The notes: generated by a model not told the origin, from the letters alone. A stretch of DNA of 6,259 nucleotides from Candidatus Methanoplasma sp. (GCA_031271555.1 JAISVN010000109.1:1-6259), one strand, 5' to 3'; numbered from the stretch's first letter, positions 1-5,990 are shown. Translations and numbers: made by a program.

Positions 1-1329
1 AAACTTGATTTGAACAATCCCAGATATCCAAGCACAAACAGTCAGGCCGAAGCGTTCGACCAGATGGTTAAAACCAAAAAGAGCGAAATTCTCAAAATAG
101 CTCGAGATATAATTAACCATGGTTTAAATGGCAGTACATTCCCAATAGTCTATCAGAATCCGGAAGGAGAATGTATAGTAAAAGATGGAAACAGACGTGT
201 GACGGCACTGAAAGCAATACACAATCCGAAGAGTATCAAAGGAAACGATACTCTCAAAAATCAGTTTGAGCAACTTAGACAGAAATCTAACGGAGGGCCA
301 AACAAAGTTATGTGTGCTGTCTATTTTGATGAGGATGATGCAGATTATTGGACAGAACACAATCATTTGGGCAGTATAGGCGGCATCGGTAAGCAGGAGT
401 GGAGCGCAGAGATGAAGAAAAGGTACAGGATGTATCGTACAGGTACCCCTGATCCAACCATGGAGATATACGATCTTGGCGTTAAAGAGATGAACGATTT
501 CGAGGAACTCCAAACAGCACCATCTATAACGACTATCGAAAGAATGGTGAGCTTCCGATCAGTTAGGGAAGAGTTGGGATTCAAAGTGGTAGATCGAAGA
601 ATAGAAATCAGCGTTTCCCGAGAAGACTTCATAAGAGATTGGAAATTTATTTTTGAACAATTGGGCAATAAAGTGATAAATGTTGACACCGTGAAAACCT
701 CGGACAAAGCAAGGCAGTGGATAGCCCGCATGAGGAAAGAAGCACAAGTTCATGGCGAAAGGACATTTTCATCATCGCAGGCTGTCGAACCTGCATACTT
801 AACACCTGCTACACCTCATCCTGAACCTGTAGAGGAGTTCCCTAAATCTGAAGAACCAACCGCTACAATCCCCTCAGTTGCCCCCACTCAAAAAAGAAGA
901 ACCCTAATTCCCAAATATTGCGACATGAATATTAATCAGACACGCATCAACAATATATACTCTGAACTAAAAGGTGCTGACGTACATAAGCTGGTAAACC
1001 TAACTGCGATATCTCTCAGAGTCTTTTTGGAATTAAATGTCGATTACCATTTATTAAATAATCCTGAAATCAGAATATCGGATGGGAAGAAAGGTTACCT
1101 CCACAGTAGGCTTCAGGTTGTCGCCGAGGATTTGTATAATAAAGGTAAAATTACAAAAGATGTCTATGATGCTCTCAAAAAAGCTTGTACAGCAAATGCA
1201 TATAGCATGGAGATTACAACAGAATTGAATCAATATGTTCACAATCTGCACATGAATCCTGACTCCAGATCCCTAAAAGATCTATGGGACAATATCGAGT
1301 CCTTCATAAAGGCCATATGGGCAAATTGA
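1..1329 (+). CDS. ParB-like (ParB/Srx fold) protein with helical C-terminal domain, 5' partial
   Basis: The frame is open from base 1, so the true start lies upstream. A TTG at base 10 is possible but falls inside the conserved domain start (LNNPR). The N-terminal part resembles ParB/Srx-type domains: an NPR segment, a predicted helix, and the motif VKDGNRRVTALK with DGNRR at bases 184-198. The middle (to about 780) is charged and mixed helical. A Pro/Glu-rich linker (bases 781-900) leads to a mostly helical C-terminal domain of about 140 residues ending near LNQYVHN and a Trp-containing helix. That end looks like HEPN-type domains of defence proteins, but I see no RxxxxH ribonuclease motif. 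Base composition is very AT-rich beside the cfb genes, which suggests transfer. The methyltransferase follows 37 bases later. The role is unknown; DNA-binding or nuclease-like activity in a defence or mobile-element module is inference. It is not a canonical chromosome-partition ParB, since I recognise no helix-turn-helix or partner ParA. Confidence 0.75.
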   Translation, partial: KLDLNNPRYPSTNSQAEAFDQMVKTKKSEILKIARDIINHGLNGSTFPIVYQNPEGECIVKDGNRRVTALKAIHNPKSIKGNDTLKNQFEQLRQKSNGGPNKVMCAVYFDEDDADYWTEHNHLGSIGGIGKQEWSAEMKKRYRMYRTGTPDPTMEIYDLGVKEMNDFEELQTAPSITTIERMVSFRSVREELGFKVVDRRIEISVSREDFIRDWKFIFEQLGNKVINVDTVKTSDKARQWIARMRKEAQVHGERTFSSSQAVEPAYLTPATPHPEPVEEFPKSEEPTATIPSVAPTQKRRTLIPKYCDMNINQTRINNIYSELKGADVHKLVNLTAISLRVFLELNVDYHLLNNPEIRISDGKKGYLHSRLQVVAEDLYNKGKITKDVYDALKKACTANAYSMEITTELNQYVHNLHMNPDSRSLKDLWDNIESFIKAIWAN

Positions 1330-1330
1330 A

Positions 1331-1362
1331 CGTAATCTTTATGGCCAAGGAAAGTGATTACG
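1331..1362. repeat. 7-bp inverted repeat ahead of the methyltransferase gene
   Basis: CGTAATC at 1331-1337 is the exact reverse complement of GATTACG at 1356-1362, with an 18-base loop holding the small palindrome TGGCCA. The right arm overlaps the likely ribosome binding site (GTGAT, 1354-1358) of the methyltransferase start at 1367. It may be an operator or an RNA hairpin that limits methyltransferase translation. The repeat is seen directly; its function is inferred. Confidence 0.4.
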
Positions 1363-1366
1363 ACTC

Positions 1367-2245
1367 ATGCGATTCGGCACCCCCTTGAGATATCCCGGCG
1401 GCAAGGGAAAGCTTACCAGCTACTTTGAGCGGGTGCTGGAAGAGAATGACATAGATGGCACGTACATAGAACCCTATGCAGGCGGCGCAGGCATCGCTTT
1501 AAACCTCCTTCTGAACGAAAAGATATCAGAGATAGTCATAAATGACTATGATCCGTCGATTTACGCATTCTGGAAGGTCTTGAAGGAGTATCCAGAAGAT
1601 CTCATCGACAAGATTAAAGAGGTTCCCGTAACGGTTGAAGAGTGGGATAGACAACGAACGATACAGTCAAACAAACAAGTGGCAGGTCTCTTCCAATTGG
1701 GTTTCTCCACGTTCTTTCTCAACCGGACGAACCGTTCCGGCGTGATATCAGGGGGAGTTATCGGAGGAAGGGAACAAACAGGACCATACAGAATAGATGC
1801 AAGATTCAACAAAACAGATCTGATAAGACGCATAAAAAAAATCAATGGCCTGTCGGATCGCATAACCGTCCTCGGCCTCGATGCCAACAAACTGCTCAAA
1901 CATATACTGCCAAGATATGACGAGGCCGACACTCTAGTTTATATCGACCCTCCATACTATGAAAAGGGGAATCTACTCTACATGAACTACTATGTTCACT
2001 CGGATCACGAGGATCTTGAGAAAACCATCAGCGGACTTAAACATAGATGGATCCTGAGCTATGACGATTCTCCGGACATCAGAAGCATATACGGGGGCAG
2101 AGTGCCTCTGAAGTTCGAACTTAACTACAGCTCATATGAATCGAGAAAGGGGGCAGAGGTATTCTACACTGCAGATGATCTACTGACTCCTTCCGGGCCG
2201 GTCGTAGGAATAGGAGAGCATATGCTCATTGACCAAGGGTGTTGA
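1367..2245 (+). CDS. D12-class DNA adenine-N6 methyltransferase (Dam family)
   Basis: This protein transfers a methyl group from S-adenosylmethionine to N6 of adenine in DNA. It is complete at 292 residues, a usual length for the D12 class. The family's landmarks appear in order: RYPGGKGKL (residues 8-16), SAM-binding motif I in EPYAGGAG (35-42), NDYDP (59-63), FLNRTNRSGV (117-126), ARFNK (145-149) and catalytic motif IV DPPY (194-197). The ATG at 1367 is supported by GTGAT at 1354-1358, complementary to the 16S 3' end, and by the RYPGGK motif lying close behind it. It follows the ParB-like gene by 37 bases and runs almost directly into the small membrane protein, so the three probably share a transcript. 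No standard restriction endonuclease is visible, so it is either solitary or guards against an unrecognised partner. The recognition site cannot be told from sequence; GATC is common in the family. Confidence 0.93.
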   Translation: MRFGTPLRYPGGKGKLTSYFERVLEENDIDGTYIEPYAGGAGIALNLLLNEKISEIVINDYDPSIYAFWKVLKEYPEDLIDKIKEVPVTVEEWDRQRTIQSNKQVAGLFQLGFSTFFLNRTNRSGVISGGVIGGREQTGPYRIDARFNKTDLIRRIKKINGLSDRITVLGLDANKLLKHILPRYDEADTLVYIDPPYYEKGNLLYMNYYVHSDHEDLEKTISGLKHRWILSYDDSPDIRSIYGGRVPLKFELNYSSYESRKGAEVFYTADDLLTPSGPVVGIGEHMLIDQGC

Positions 2246-2248
2246 ACA

Positions 2249-2683
2249 ATGCCAAGTAAAAGGAAGACTGTGCAGATCGTTGCTGTAGCTTTCCTTTTAT
2301 TATCAGGATTGCTCTTGTTCCCTAACACTTCATGGTCGGACAGCACATCAGTGGTAGGTTACATCTCGCTGTTGTTCGGGATTGCAGGTTCCATATGTTC
2401 AGTATTCATCCCCACGACATATGTTCAGGATTTCACAGAAAAAGACTGGACCCTTCGAAAAGGGACGTCTCTTAAATCAGATTCATATGACTCTTTTTTT
2501 CTCAAAATAGACGTAAAAAAACATAAAATGGGAAAAACTCCAACGGGGACAGTATACTTTCTCACTGAAGATGGCAGATACGTAGATGGCGGCATGTACT
2601 CATTCTATCATGATGAATGCGGCAACATTGAAATAAAAGCGAATCACAATTTTCCTGGCAAAGTTATAGTAAGAGTGTCTTAA
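2249..2683 (+). CDS. Small protein with two N-terminal membrane helices
   Basis: I do not recognise this 144-residue protein. After a basic start (MPSKRK) it has two hydrophobic segments, about residues 8-26 and 34-55, joined by a short polar loop. They are followed by a soluble domain of about 85 residues that looks beta-rich (repeated short stretches such as GTVYFL, GGMYSFY and KVIVRV). The basic N-terminus suggests that both ends face the cytoplasm. The ATG lies 3 bases after the methyltransferase stop, and AGGGTG (2236-2241) makes a good ribosome binding site with 7-base spacing, so the start is well supported and co-translation is likely. Two membrane helices plus a sensor-like domain would suit a membrane effector of a defence module, but that is speculation from its position. 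It ends in TAA. Confidence 0.75.
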   Translation: MPSKRKTVQIVAVAFLLLSGLLLFPNTSWSDSTSVVGYISLLFGIAGSICSVFIPTTYVQDFTEKDWTLRKGTSLKSDSYDSFFLKIDVKKHKMGKTPTGTVYFLTEDGRYVDGGMYSFYHDECGNIEIKANHNFPGKVIVRVS

Positions 2684-2687
2684 GACC

Positions 2688-2699
2688 TTTATATAAAAA
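2688..2699 (+). promoter_or_regulatory. Strong archaeal TATA box
   Basis: TTTATATAAAAA is close to the archaeal TATA consensus. It sits just after the stop of the two-helix protein gene. A start of transcription about 25 bases on (near 2720) would give the acidic small protein a leader of some 35-40 bases. Confidence 0.5.
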
Positions 2700-2726
2700 C
2701 TGGATTCCCTAAATGTAGTGTCACCC

Positions 2727-2734
2727 TATTATAT
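2727..2734 (+). promoter_or_regulatory. Second TATA-like box, spaced for a leaderless transcript
   Basis: TATTATAT is centred about 27 bases ahead of the ATG at 2758, the spacing expected if transcription begins at the start codon. No Shine-Dalgarno sequence precedes that ATG, which fits leaderless translation. Whether this box or the stronger one at 2688 is used cannot be told here. Confidence 0.4.
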
Positions 2735-2757
2735 CCTCAGCACGCAGTCGATGGATT

Positions 2758-2985
2758 ATGTTCGAAAATAACGACGAATATGAAGACACATTCGAGTTCG
2801 ACCAGTACGAAGTACTGTTCAACATCAGGGACTTGCTGTTGCACTCTATGAATATGATCTGCAGGGTCCATGAAAAGGAGCCGACATTCATGGATGATGT
2901 GTACGAACTGACCGAAAAGAAGGTTCAAGAGATAGTGGACTTATGGAGGAGGGGGACAGAGGAGATCGATCGAAAGACCGAATAA
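2758..2985 (+). CDS. Small acidic hypothetical protein
   Basis: This is a 75-residue protein that I do not recognise. The N-terminus is rich in Asp/Glu and aromatic residues (FENNDEYEDTFEFDQYE). The rest reads as two or three amphipathic helices without membrane segment or signal peptide, and the C-terminal stretch (ELTEKKVQEIVDLWRR) could form a coiled coil. The ATG at 2758 is chosen because TATTATAT lies 27 bases upstream; the nearby ATG at 2751 is in another frame and stops after six codons. The gene ends in TAA and is followed by T-rich tracts. It may be the last gene of the accessory block, perhaps a regulator, inhibitor or antitoxin-like partner, but nothing in the sequence shows this. 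Its short length leaves some doubt that it is translated. Confidence 0.6.
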   Translation: MFENNDEYEDTFEFDQYEVLFNIRDLLLHSMNMICRVHEKEPTFMDDVYELTEKKVQEIVDLWRRGTEEIDRKTE

Positions 2986-3015
2986 TAACATCCTGGACAC
3001 CGACGAATCGACAAG

Positions 3016-3043
3016 ATTTTTGCTCTTTCTTCGAAACCTTTTA
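3016..3043 (+). terminator. T-rich archaeal-type terminator after the acidic protein gene
   Basis: A TTTTT run at 3017-3021 followed by CTCTTTCTT and CCTTTT lies 30-60 bases past the stop at 2985. Archaeal RNA polymerase stops at such T tracts without needing a hairpin. It would end + strand transcription from the accessory block. Confidence 0.45.
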
Positions 3044-3054
3044 CTTCCCTCCCA

Positions 3055-3745
3055 CTACATCTTTTGTCGGCATCGGTGTACCTCATCTCTCCAGGGGATC
3101 CTCAGCTGCCTCTCCGGAGGATCTCGATCGACTGGAACTCCGCTGTATGTTGCGACCGTGGTTGTCGGGGGACGGTGAAGGCCATGGCGGGCTCTGATCT
3201 GATCGTGATGATCTTGGTGACGGACTGAGACGGCGTTATCCCTGATGTCTTCCCCTCGATGGTCGCGACAGATTCCTGTTTGTTCATGGACAATCCGGAT
3301 ATCACTCCGTCGGAGGTGTTCAGAGAAATTCTGGAATGGAACGATCCTGACATTACCGACCATGCAACGGTTAGGTGTACCCGTCGTATCAGCCGATGAT
3401 GTTTGAGTTATGCCACCGGTGGATGTGGAGGCCTTGAGGACAAGGCGTAAGATCCCGTCGTGATGCCGTTCTTGACAGTGACATTGAGAGTACCGTTAGT
3501 GATTAAAGCCGTGATGCCGTCCGATGATTCATATTTCCGATTGTTGTCGTGACCGTCAGATCTGACGGATATATTGGAGTGTATGTGTAGGAAAATCCCT
3601 GGCCGATCAAGATGTTGTGAACGGAACCGTAATCTTCAGAGTATGCTGCATTATTGTTTTCTGCAGTCATGGATGCTGAATAGATTGTTACAATGACTGC
3701 TATCAACACAACTGCCGTTATTTTTACGTTTTTTGCTGTTTACAT
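3055..3745 (-). pseudogene. Decayed secreted surface (adhesin-like) protein gene
   Basis: Read on the minus strand, GAGGATT precedes an ATG at 3745-3743, but the next codon is TAA (3742-3740). Beyond it the frame reads TAKNVKITAVVLIAVIV, a basic then hydrophobic secretion signal, and a Ser/Thr/Tyr-rich mature part (GQGFSYTYTPIYPSD, DLTVTTTIGN). From about 3530 the same style of sequence hops between frames: DGITALITNGTLNVTVKNG, then LVLKASTSTGGITQTSS, then HLTVAWSV, ISGLSM and SQSVTKIITIRSEPAMAFTV, then PTTTVATYSGVPV, ending at TAG 3057-3055. Gly/Thr/Val-rich beta segments of this type are typical of Ig-like repeats in archaeal surface proteins. The gene has thus been broken by a nonsense change at codon 2 and at least four frameshifts. 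The original protein may have been longer. The family assignment is inferred from composition, signal and repeat style, not from a named domain. Confidence 0.65.
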
Positions 3746-4049
3746 TTCAATCCTCAACACACTCCCAAACTGCCGTCGAAAGGGTTGTCGGAGGATATTG
3801 TCCAACAAACAATAATACGTACGATGTTAACAGAAACTGCCAGTTGACTGGGTGTTAACTGTACCTTAACTCAGTTAATTTTTGACCATCTGGCTAGGGT
3901 TCGCTCGATAAGGTGTTAGATGTGTAATAATTAAGAGAGTTAACAAATCAAAAATCATTGATGAGTATCATGTGAAACTGCACACTAGAAATCTCGCAAT
4001 CTAAAACTAATCCGTTTTTGAATAAGACCCTCTGGCTAGTGAAATTCAG
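3746..4049. other. Non-coding stretch of about 300 bases with clustered GTTAAC words
   Basis: I see no plausible gene here. The right part lies just past the 3' end of the tRNA; the left part holds the leader of the broken surface-protein gene, including a weak TATA-like CGTATTATTG on the minus strand (about 3810-3820). GTTAAC occurs at 3826, 3854 and 3939. TTAACTG (3855-3861) and CAGTTAA (3872-3878) form a 7-bp inverted repeat with a 10-base spacer. TCTGGCTAG occurs twice (3889-3897 and 4031-4039). Several AT-rich patches (such as 3928-3934) could be TATA boxes without an evident gene to serve. Confidence 0.5.
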
Positions 4050-4122
4050 TGGGCCCGCCCGGATTTGAACCGGAGTCAATAGCTCCCGAAGCTACAAGGA
4101 TACCAAGCTACCCCACGGGCCC
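4050..4122 (-). tRNA. tRNA-Pro (anticodon CGG)
   Basis: On the minus strand the cloverleaf folds cleanly. The acceptor stem GGGCCCG/CGGGCCC pairs over 7 bp. The D arm has A14, G18-G19 and A21, and the anticodon stem GTAGC/GCTAT closes the loop TTCGGGA. A 4-base variable loop is followed by the T stem TCCGG/CCGGG around TTCAAAT. Positions 34-36 (bases 4088-4086) are CGG, which decodes CCG as proline; G37 and discriminator A73 (base 4050) fit archaeal tRNA-Pro. CCA is not encoded and there is no intron. A TATA-like box lies upstream. The 3' end faces the non-coding stretch, the broken surface gene and the AT-rich accessory block, so the gene may be an integration site. Confidence 0.95.
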
Positions 4123-4146
4123 TTTCGGAGGAGGATTTCCATATTG

Positions 4147-4156
4147 CTATTAAATG
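4147..4156 (-). promoter_or_regulatory. TATA-like box of the tRNA-Pro gene
   Basis: On the minus strand this reads CATTTAATAG, with its centre about 29 bases ahead of the tRNA 5' end at 4122. This is the expected position for an archaeal tRNA promoter giving a very short leader. Confidence 0.5.
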
Positions 4157-4224
4157 TATCGTTGCTGAAGGCTGTATATTCTTTGGAAATATGAGCCGCT
4201 TTGAACGATGTTTTACGAACTCTG

Positions 4225-4242
4225 CCTGTATGGAGCTACAGG
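4225..4242. repeat. Perfect 6-bp inverted repeat in the tRNA-cfbC intergenic region
   Basis: CCTGTA (4225-4230) and TACAGG (4237-4242) are exact reverse complements around the 6-base spacer TGGAGC. The site lies about 80 bases ahead of the cfbC TATA-like box and could be a regulator-binding site or a chance hairpin. It does not match the GTATGA/TCATAC nickel-regulator pattern I know. Confidence 0.25.
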
Positions 4243-4318
4243 GATCAACAAACAACCTTGCCATACGGATATGCATGCCCAATCGGATTTTTAGCATTCA
4301 GTAACACGAATGATAGCA

Positions 4319-4329
4319 ATATTAATAAT
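4319..4329 (+). promoter_or_regulatory. TATA-like box of cfbC
   Basis: The AT-rich run contains ATTAATAA (4321-4328), centred 27 bases ahead of the GTG at 4352. That spacing predicts transcription starting at the start codon (leaderless mRNA). The lack of a clear Shine-Dalgarno sequence before the GTG agrees. Confidence 0.5.
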
Positions 4330-4351
4330 CAATGTAACAATACGTTGGAAC

Positions 4352-5128
4352 GTGAGAAGAATAGCGATATACGGCAAAGGCGGCATCGGAAAATCAACGG
4401 TCTCGTCCAACGTTGCTGCGGCAATGGCGGAGTCCGGTCTGAAAGTTATGCATATAGGTTGCGACCCAAAGTCCGATTCCACTACGCTTCTTCTTAAGAA
4501 TACGAAATGCCCGACCGTCCTCGATGCCATGCGCAACAATTCTGATCCGACCCTCGGCGATATCGTCAAAGAAGGGTACGGCGGCATACTCTGCATAGAA
4601 TGCGGCGGCCCGAAACCCGGTTCAGGATGCGCAGGAAGAGGGATCATAGCGGCATTTGAAAAACTGGAAGAGCTGGATGCGATTGGCACATTCCATCCGG
4701 ATGTCGTGATATACGACGTTCTCGGGGATGTCGTATGCGGCGGGTTCGCTATGCCCATCAGGAACGGCTATGCGCGGGACGTTTTCGTCGTTACATCCGG
4801 CGAGATGATGTCGCTGTATGCCGCATCGAACATCTGCGAAGCGGTAAGATCATTCTCCCAGGACGGCTACGCCAGGTTCGGCGGGCTGATACAGAATTCC
4901 AGGAACGTCGAATCCGAGGATGAGCTGATAGATAAGGCCGCATCGGAGATGGGGACGACGGTCGTATCAAGGATCAGGCGCGACCCTTCCGTGCAGAGAT
5001 GCGAAGGCAGAGGGGTGACCGTGGTCGAAGGAGAACCTGACTCGGAGCAGGCCGCGGCATACAGAACCCTGGCGGAGACGCTGACATCATGCTCAGAGGA
5101 CACCGAAGGGGGCCTTAGGCTCGGGTGA
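4352..5128 (+). CDS. cfbC: Ni-sirohydrochlorin a,c-diamide reductive cyclase, ATP-dependent reductase subunit
   Basis: This is the NifH-like iron protein that, in the known pathway, passes electrons in an ATP-driven way to CfbD for reductive cyclisation of Ni-sirohydrochlorin a,c-diamide on the way to coenzyme F430. From the GTG start it has 258 residues, close to the family length. The P-loop GKGGIGKST is at residues 8-16, switch I GCDPKSDST at 36-44, and the two cysteines that hold the shared 4Fe-4S cluster are Cys93 (PGSGCAGRG) and Cys129 (DVVCGG). An in-frame ATG at 4310 would add 14 residues encoded by the promoter-like stretch, so I prefer GTG 4352, which starts MRRIAIYGKGG like relatives. 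Nitrogenase NifH is the alternative; the cfbA and cfbE neighbours and the absence of nif genes argue for CfbC. CfbB and CfbD are not in the window. It ends in TGA. Confidence 0.93.
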   Translation: MRRIAIYGKGGIGKSTVSSNVAAAMAESGLKVMHIGCDPKSDSTTLLLKNTKCPTVLDAMRNNSDPTLGDIVKEGYGGILCIECGGPKPGSGCAGRGIIAAFEKLEELDAIGTFHPDVVIYDVLGDVVCGGFAMPIRNGYARDVFVVTSGEMMSLYAASNICEAVRSFSQDGYARFGGLIQNSRNVESEDELIDKAASEMGTTVVSRIRRDPSVQRCEGRGVTVVEGEPDSEQAAAYRTLAETLTSCSEDTEGGLRLG

Positions 5129-5170
5129 TCGCCATGACGACCCGATTAAAAGAAAGCGGGCGCTAAAACG

Positions 5171-5178
5171 TTTACAAA
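5171..5178 (+). promoter_or_regulatory. Possible TATA-like box of cfbA
   Basis: TTTACAAA is centred about 29 bases ahead of the cfbA ATG at 5204, within the 75-base gap after cfbC. It may allow cfbA-cfbE to be transcribed from their own leaderless start as well as from the cfbC promoter. The match to the TATA consensus is only fair. Confidence 0.3.
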
Positions 5179-5203
5179 GAATTATTAACTGGATGATTAG
5201 GAA

Positions 5204-5989
5204 ATGACAAAGAAAGGAATAATGATAATAGGCCACGGCTCCAGATACGAATACAACAAGAACACATTGGAACTGCAGGCCGACAGGCTTACTGCGGCAG
5301 GATTCGAAAATGTCTATATCGGATTCAACGAGACATCCCATCCGTTCATAGAGGAAACACTGACCAAGATGGTGGATGACGGAATAGAGGAGATAACGGC
5401 GATACCATTCTTCATTGCCTCCGGACTGCATATCACAAGGGATATCCCTCCGAAGCTGAGACTGAAAGCCGATGAAAAAGATGCGACCGTGGATGTCGAC
5501 GGAAAGAAGATCATCATGCATTTCGGCACTCCGTTCGGAGAGGACCCTCTCCTGGCAGAACTGCTGCATGAGAACATTCAGGGACTTGACAGCAAGAAAG
5601 GGAAGACGGGCATCATGGTCATAGGGCACGGATCCAGGCTCCCTTACAACAAGGATATCATCATCCTCAATTCAGAGCGTCTCTCTAAAATGGGGCACAA
5701 TGATGTCTATTATGCATTCAACGAGTTCAACGAGCCGAAAATAGAGACGGTCTTGGACGAGATGGTAGGCAAAGGCCTTGATGAGATCATCGTGCTGCCA
5801 TTATTCATATCGCTTGGAGACCACCTGAAGAACGACGTGCCCGAGAAGATCAACCTCAGGGACGGGGTCTTCGACGGAGAGTTCGATCACGACGGGCGCA
5901 AGATCACTGTGAAATATTCTTTGCCTATAGGCCGCGACCCGCGTCTCACCGACCTGCTCGCGAAGAAGATCCGTGCGTACGAGGGATGA
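5204..5989 (+). CDS. cfbA: Sirohydrochlorin nickelochelatase, two CbiX domains in tandem
   Basis: CfbA inserts nickel into sirohydrochlorin, the first committed step towards F430, and the small archaeal enzymes can also insert cobalt. The known archaeal form is a single domain of roughly 120-150 residues acting as a homodimer. This protein has 261 residues and contains the domain twice. Half 1 has GHGSR at 10-14 and ASGLHITRDIP at 72-82. Half 2 has GHGSR at 141-145 and SLGDHLKNDVP at 203-213. The metal-binding His pairs, His11/His76 and His142/His207, are 65 residues apart in both halves, and the offset between halves is 131 residues. Both halves also end alike (PFGEDPLLAELL, PIGRDPRLTDLL). 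It looks like a fused dimer with two intact sites. The start ATG has a fair TATA-like box upstream and only a weak ribosome binding site. cfbE starts one base after its TGA. A cobalt chelatase role cannot be excluded from sequence. Confidence 0.9.
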   Translation: MTKKGIMIIGHGSRYEYNKNTLELQADRLTAAGFENVYIGFNETSHPFIEETLTKMVDDGIEEITAIPFFIASGLHITRDIPPKLRLKADEKDATVDVDGKKIIMHFGTPFGEDPLLAELLHENIQGLDSKKGKTGIMVIGHGSRLPYNKDIIILNSERLSKMGHNDVYYAFNEFNEPKIETVLDEMVGKGLDEIIVLPLFISLGDHLKNDVPEKINLRDGVFDGEFDHDGRKITVKYSLPIGRDPRLTDLLAKKIRAYEG

Positions 5990-5990
5990 A

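Noticed and set aside
1341..1388. Short frame starting at ATG 1341 before the methyltransferase
   Set aside because: Only 15 codons, out of frame with the methyltransferase and overlapping its start; the GTGAT site and motif order support 1367.
2943..3197. 84-residue + strand frame overlapping the end of the acidic protein gene
   Set aside because: It is antisense to the decayed surface gene, crosses the T-rich terminator and shows no domain-like composition.
3957..3974. TGATGA resembling a C box of a C/D small RNA
   Set aside because: The purine before the core is missing and no CTGA D box or paired C'/D' follows at a usual distance.
3889..4039. Two copies of TCTGGCTAG (3889-3897, 4031-4039) as attachment-site repeats
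   Set aside because: Nine bases without an extended match and no copy of the tRNA end in either; too weak to call att sites.
4291..4758. 155-residue minus-strand frame opposite cfbC
   Set aside because: It is the complement of the conserved P-loop and switch regions of cfbC, so it is a shadow frame.
5134..5166. Ten-codon reading frame (MTTRLKESGR) between cfbC and cfbA, preceded by GGTGATC
   Set aside because: The ribosome-binding-like sequence is only 3 bases from the ATG and overlaps the cfbC stop. The peptide has no recognisable leader feature and sits in a different frame from cfbA.
5093..5629. 178-residue minus-strand frame opposite cfbC and cfbA
   Set aside because: It lies antisense to clearly recognisable genes on the + strand and its sequence shows no coherent motifs.
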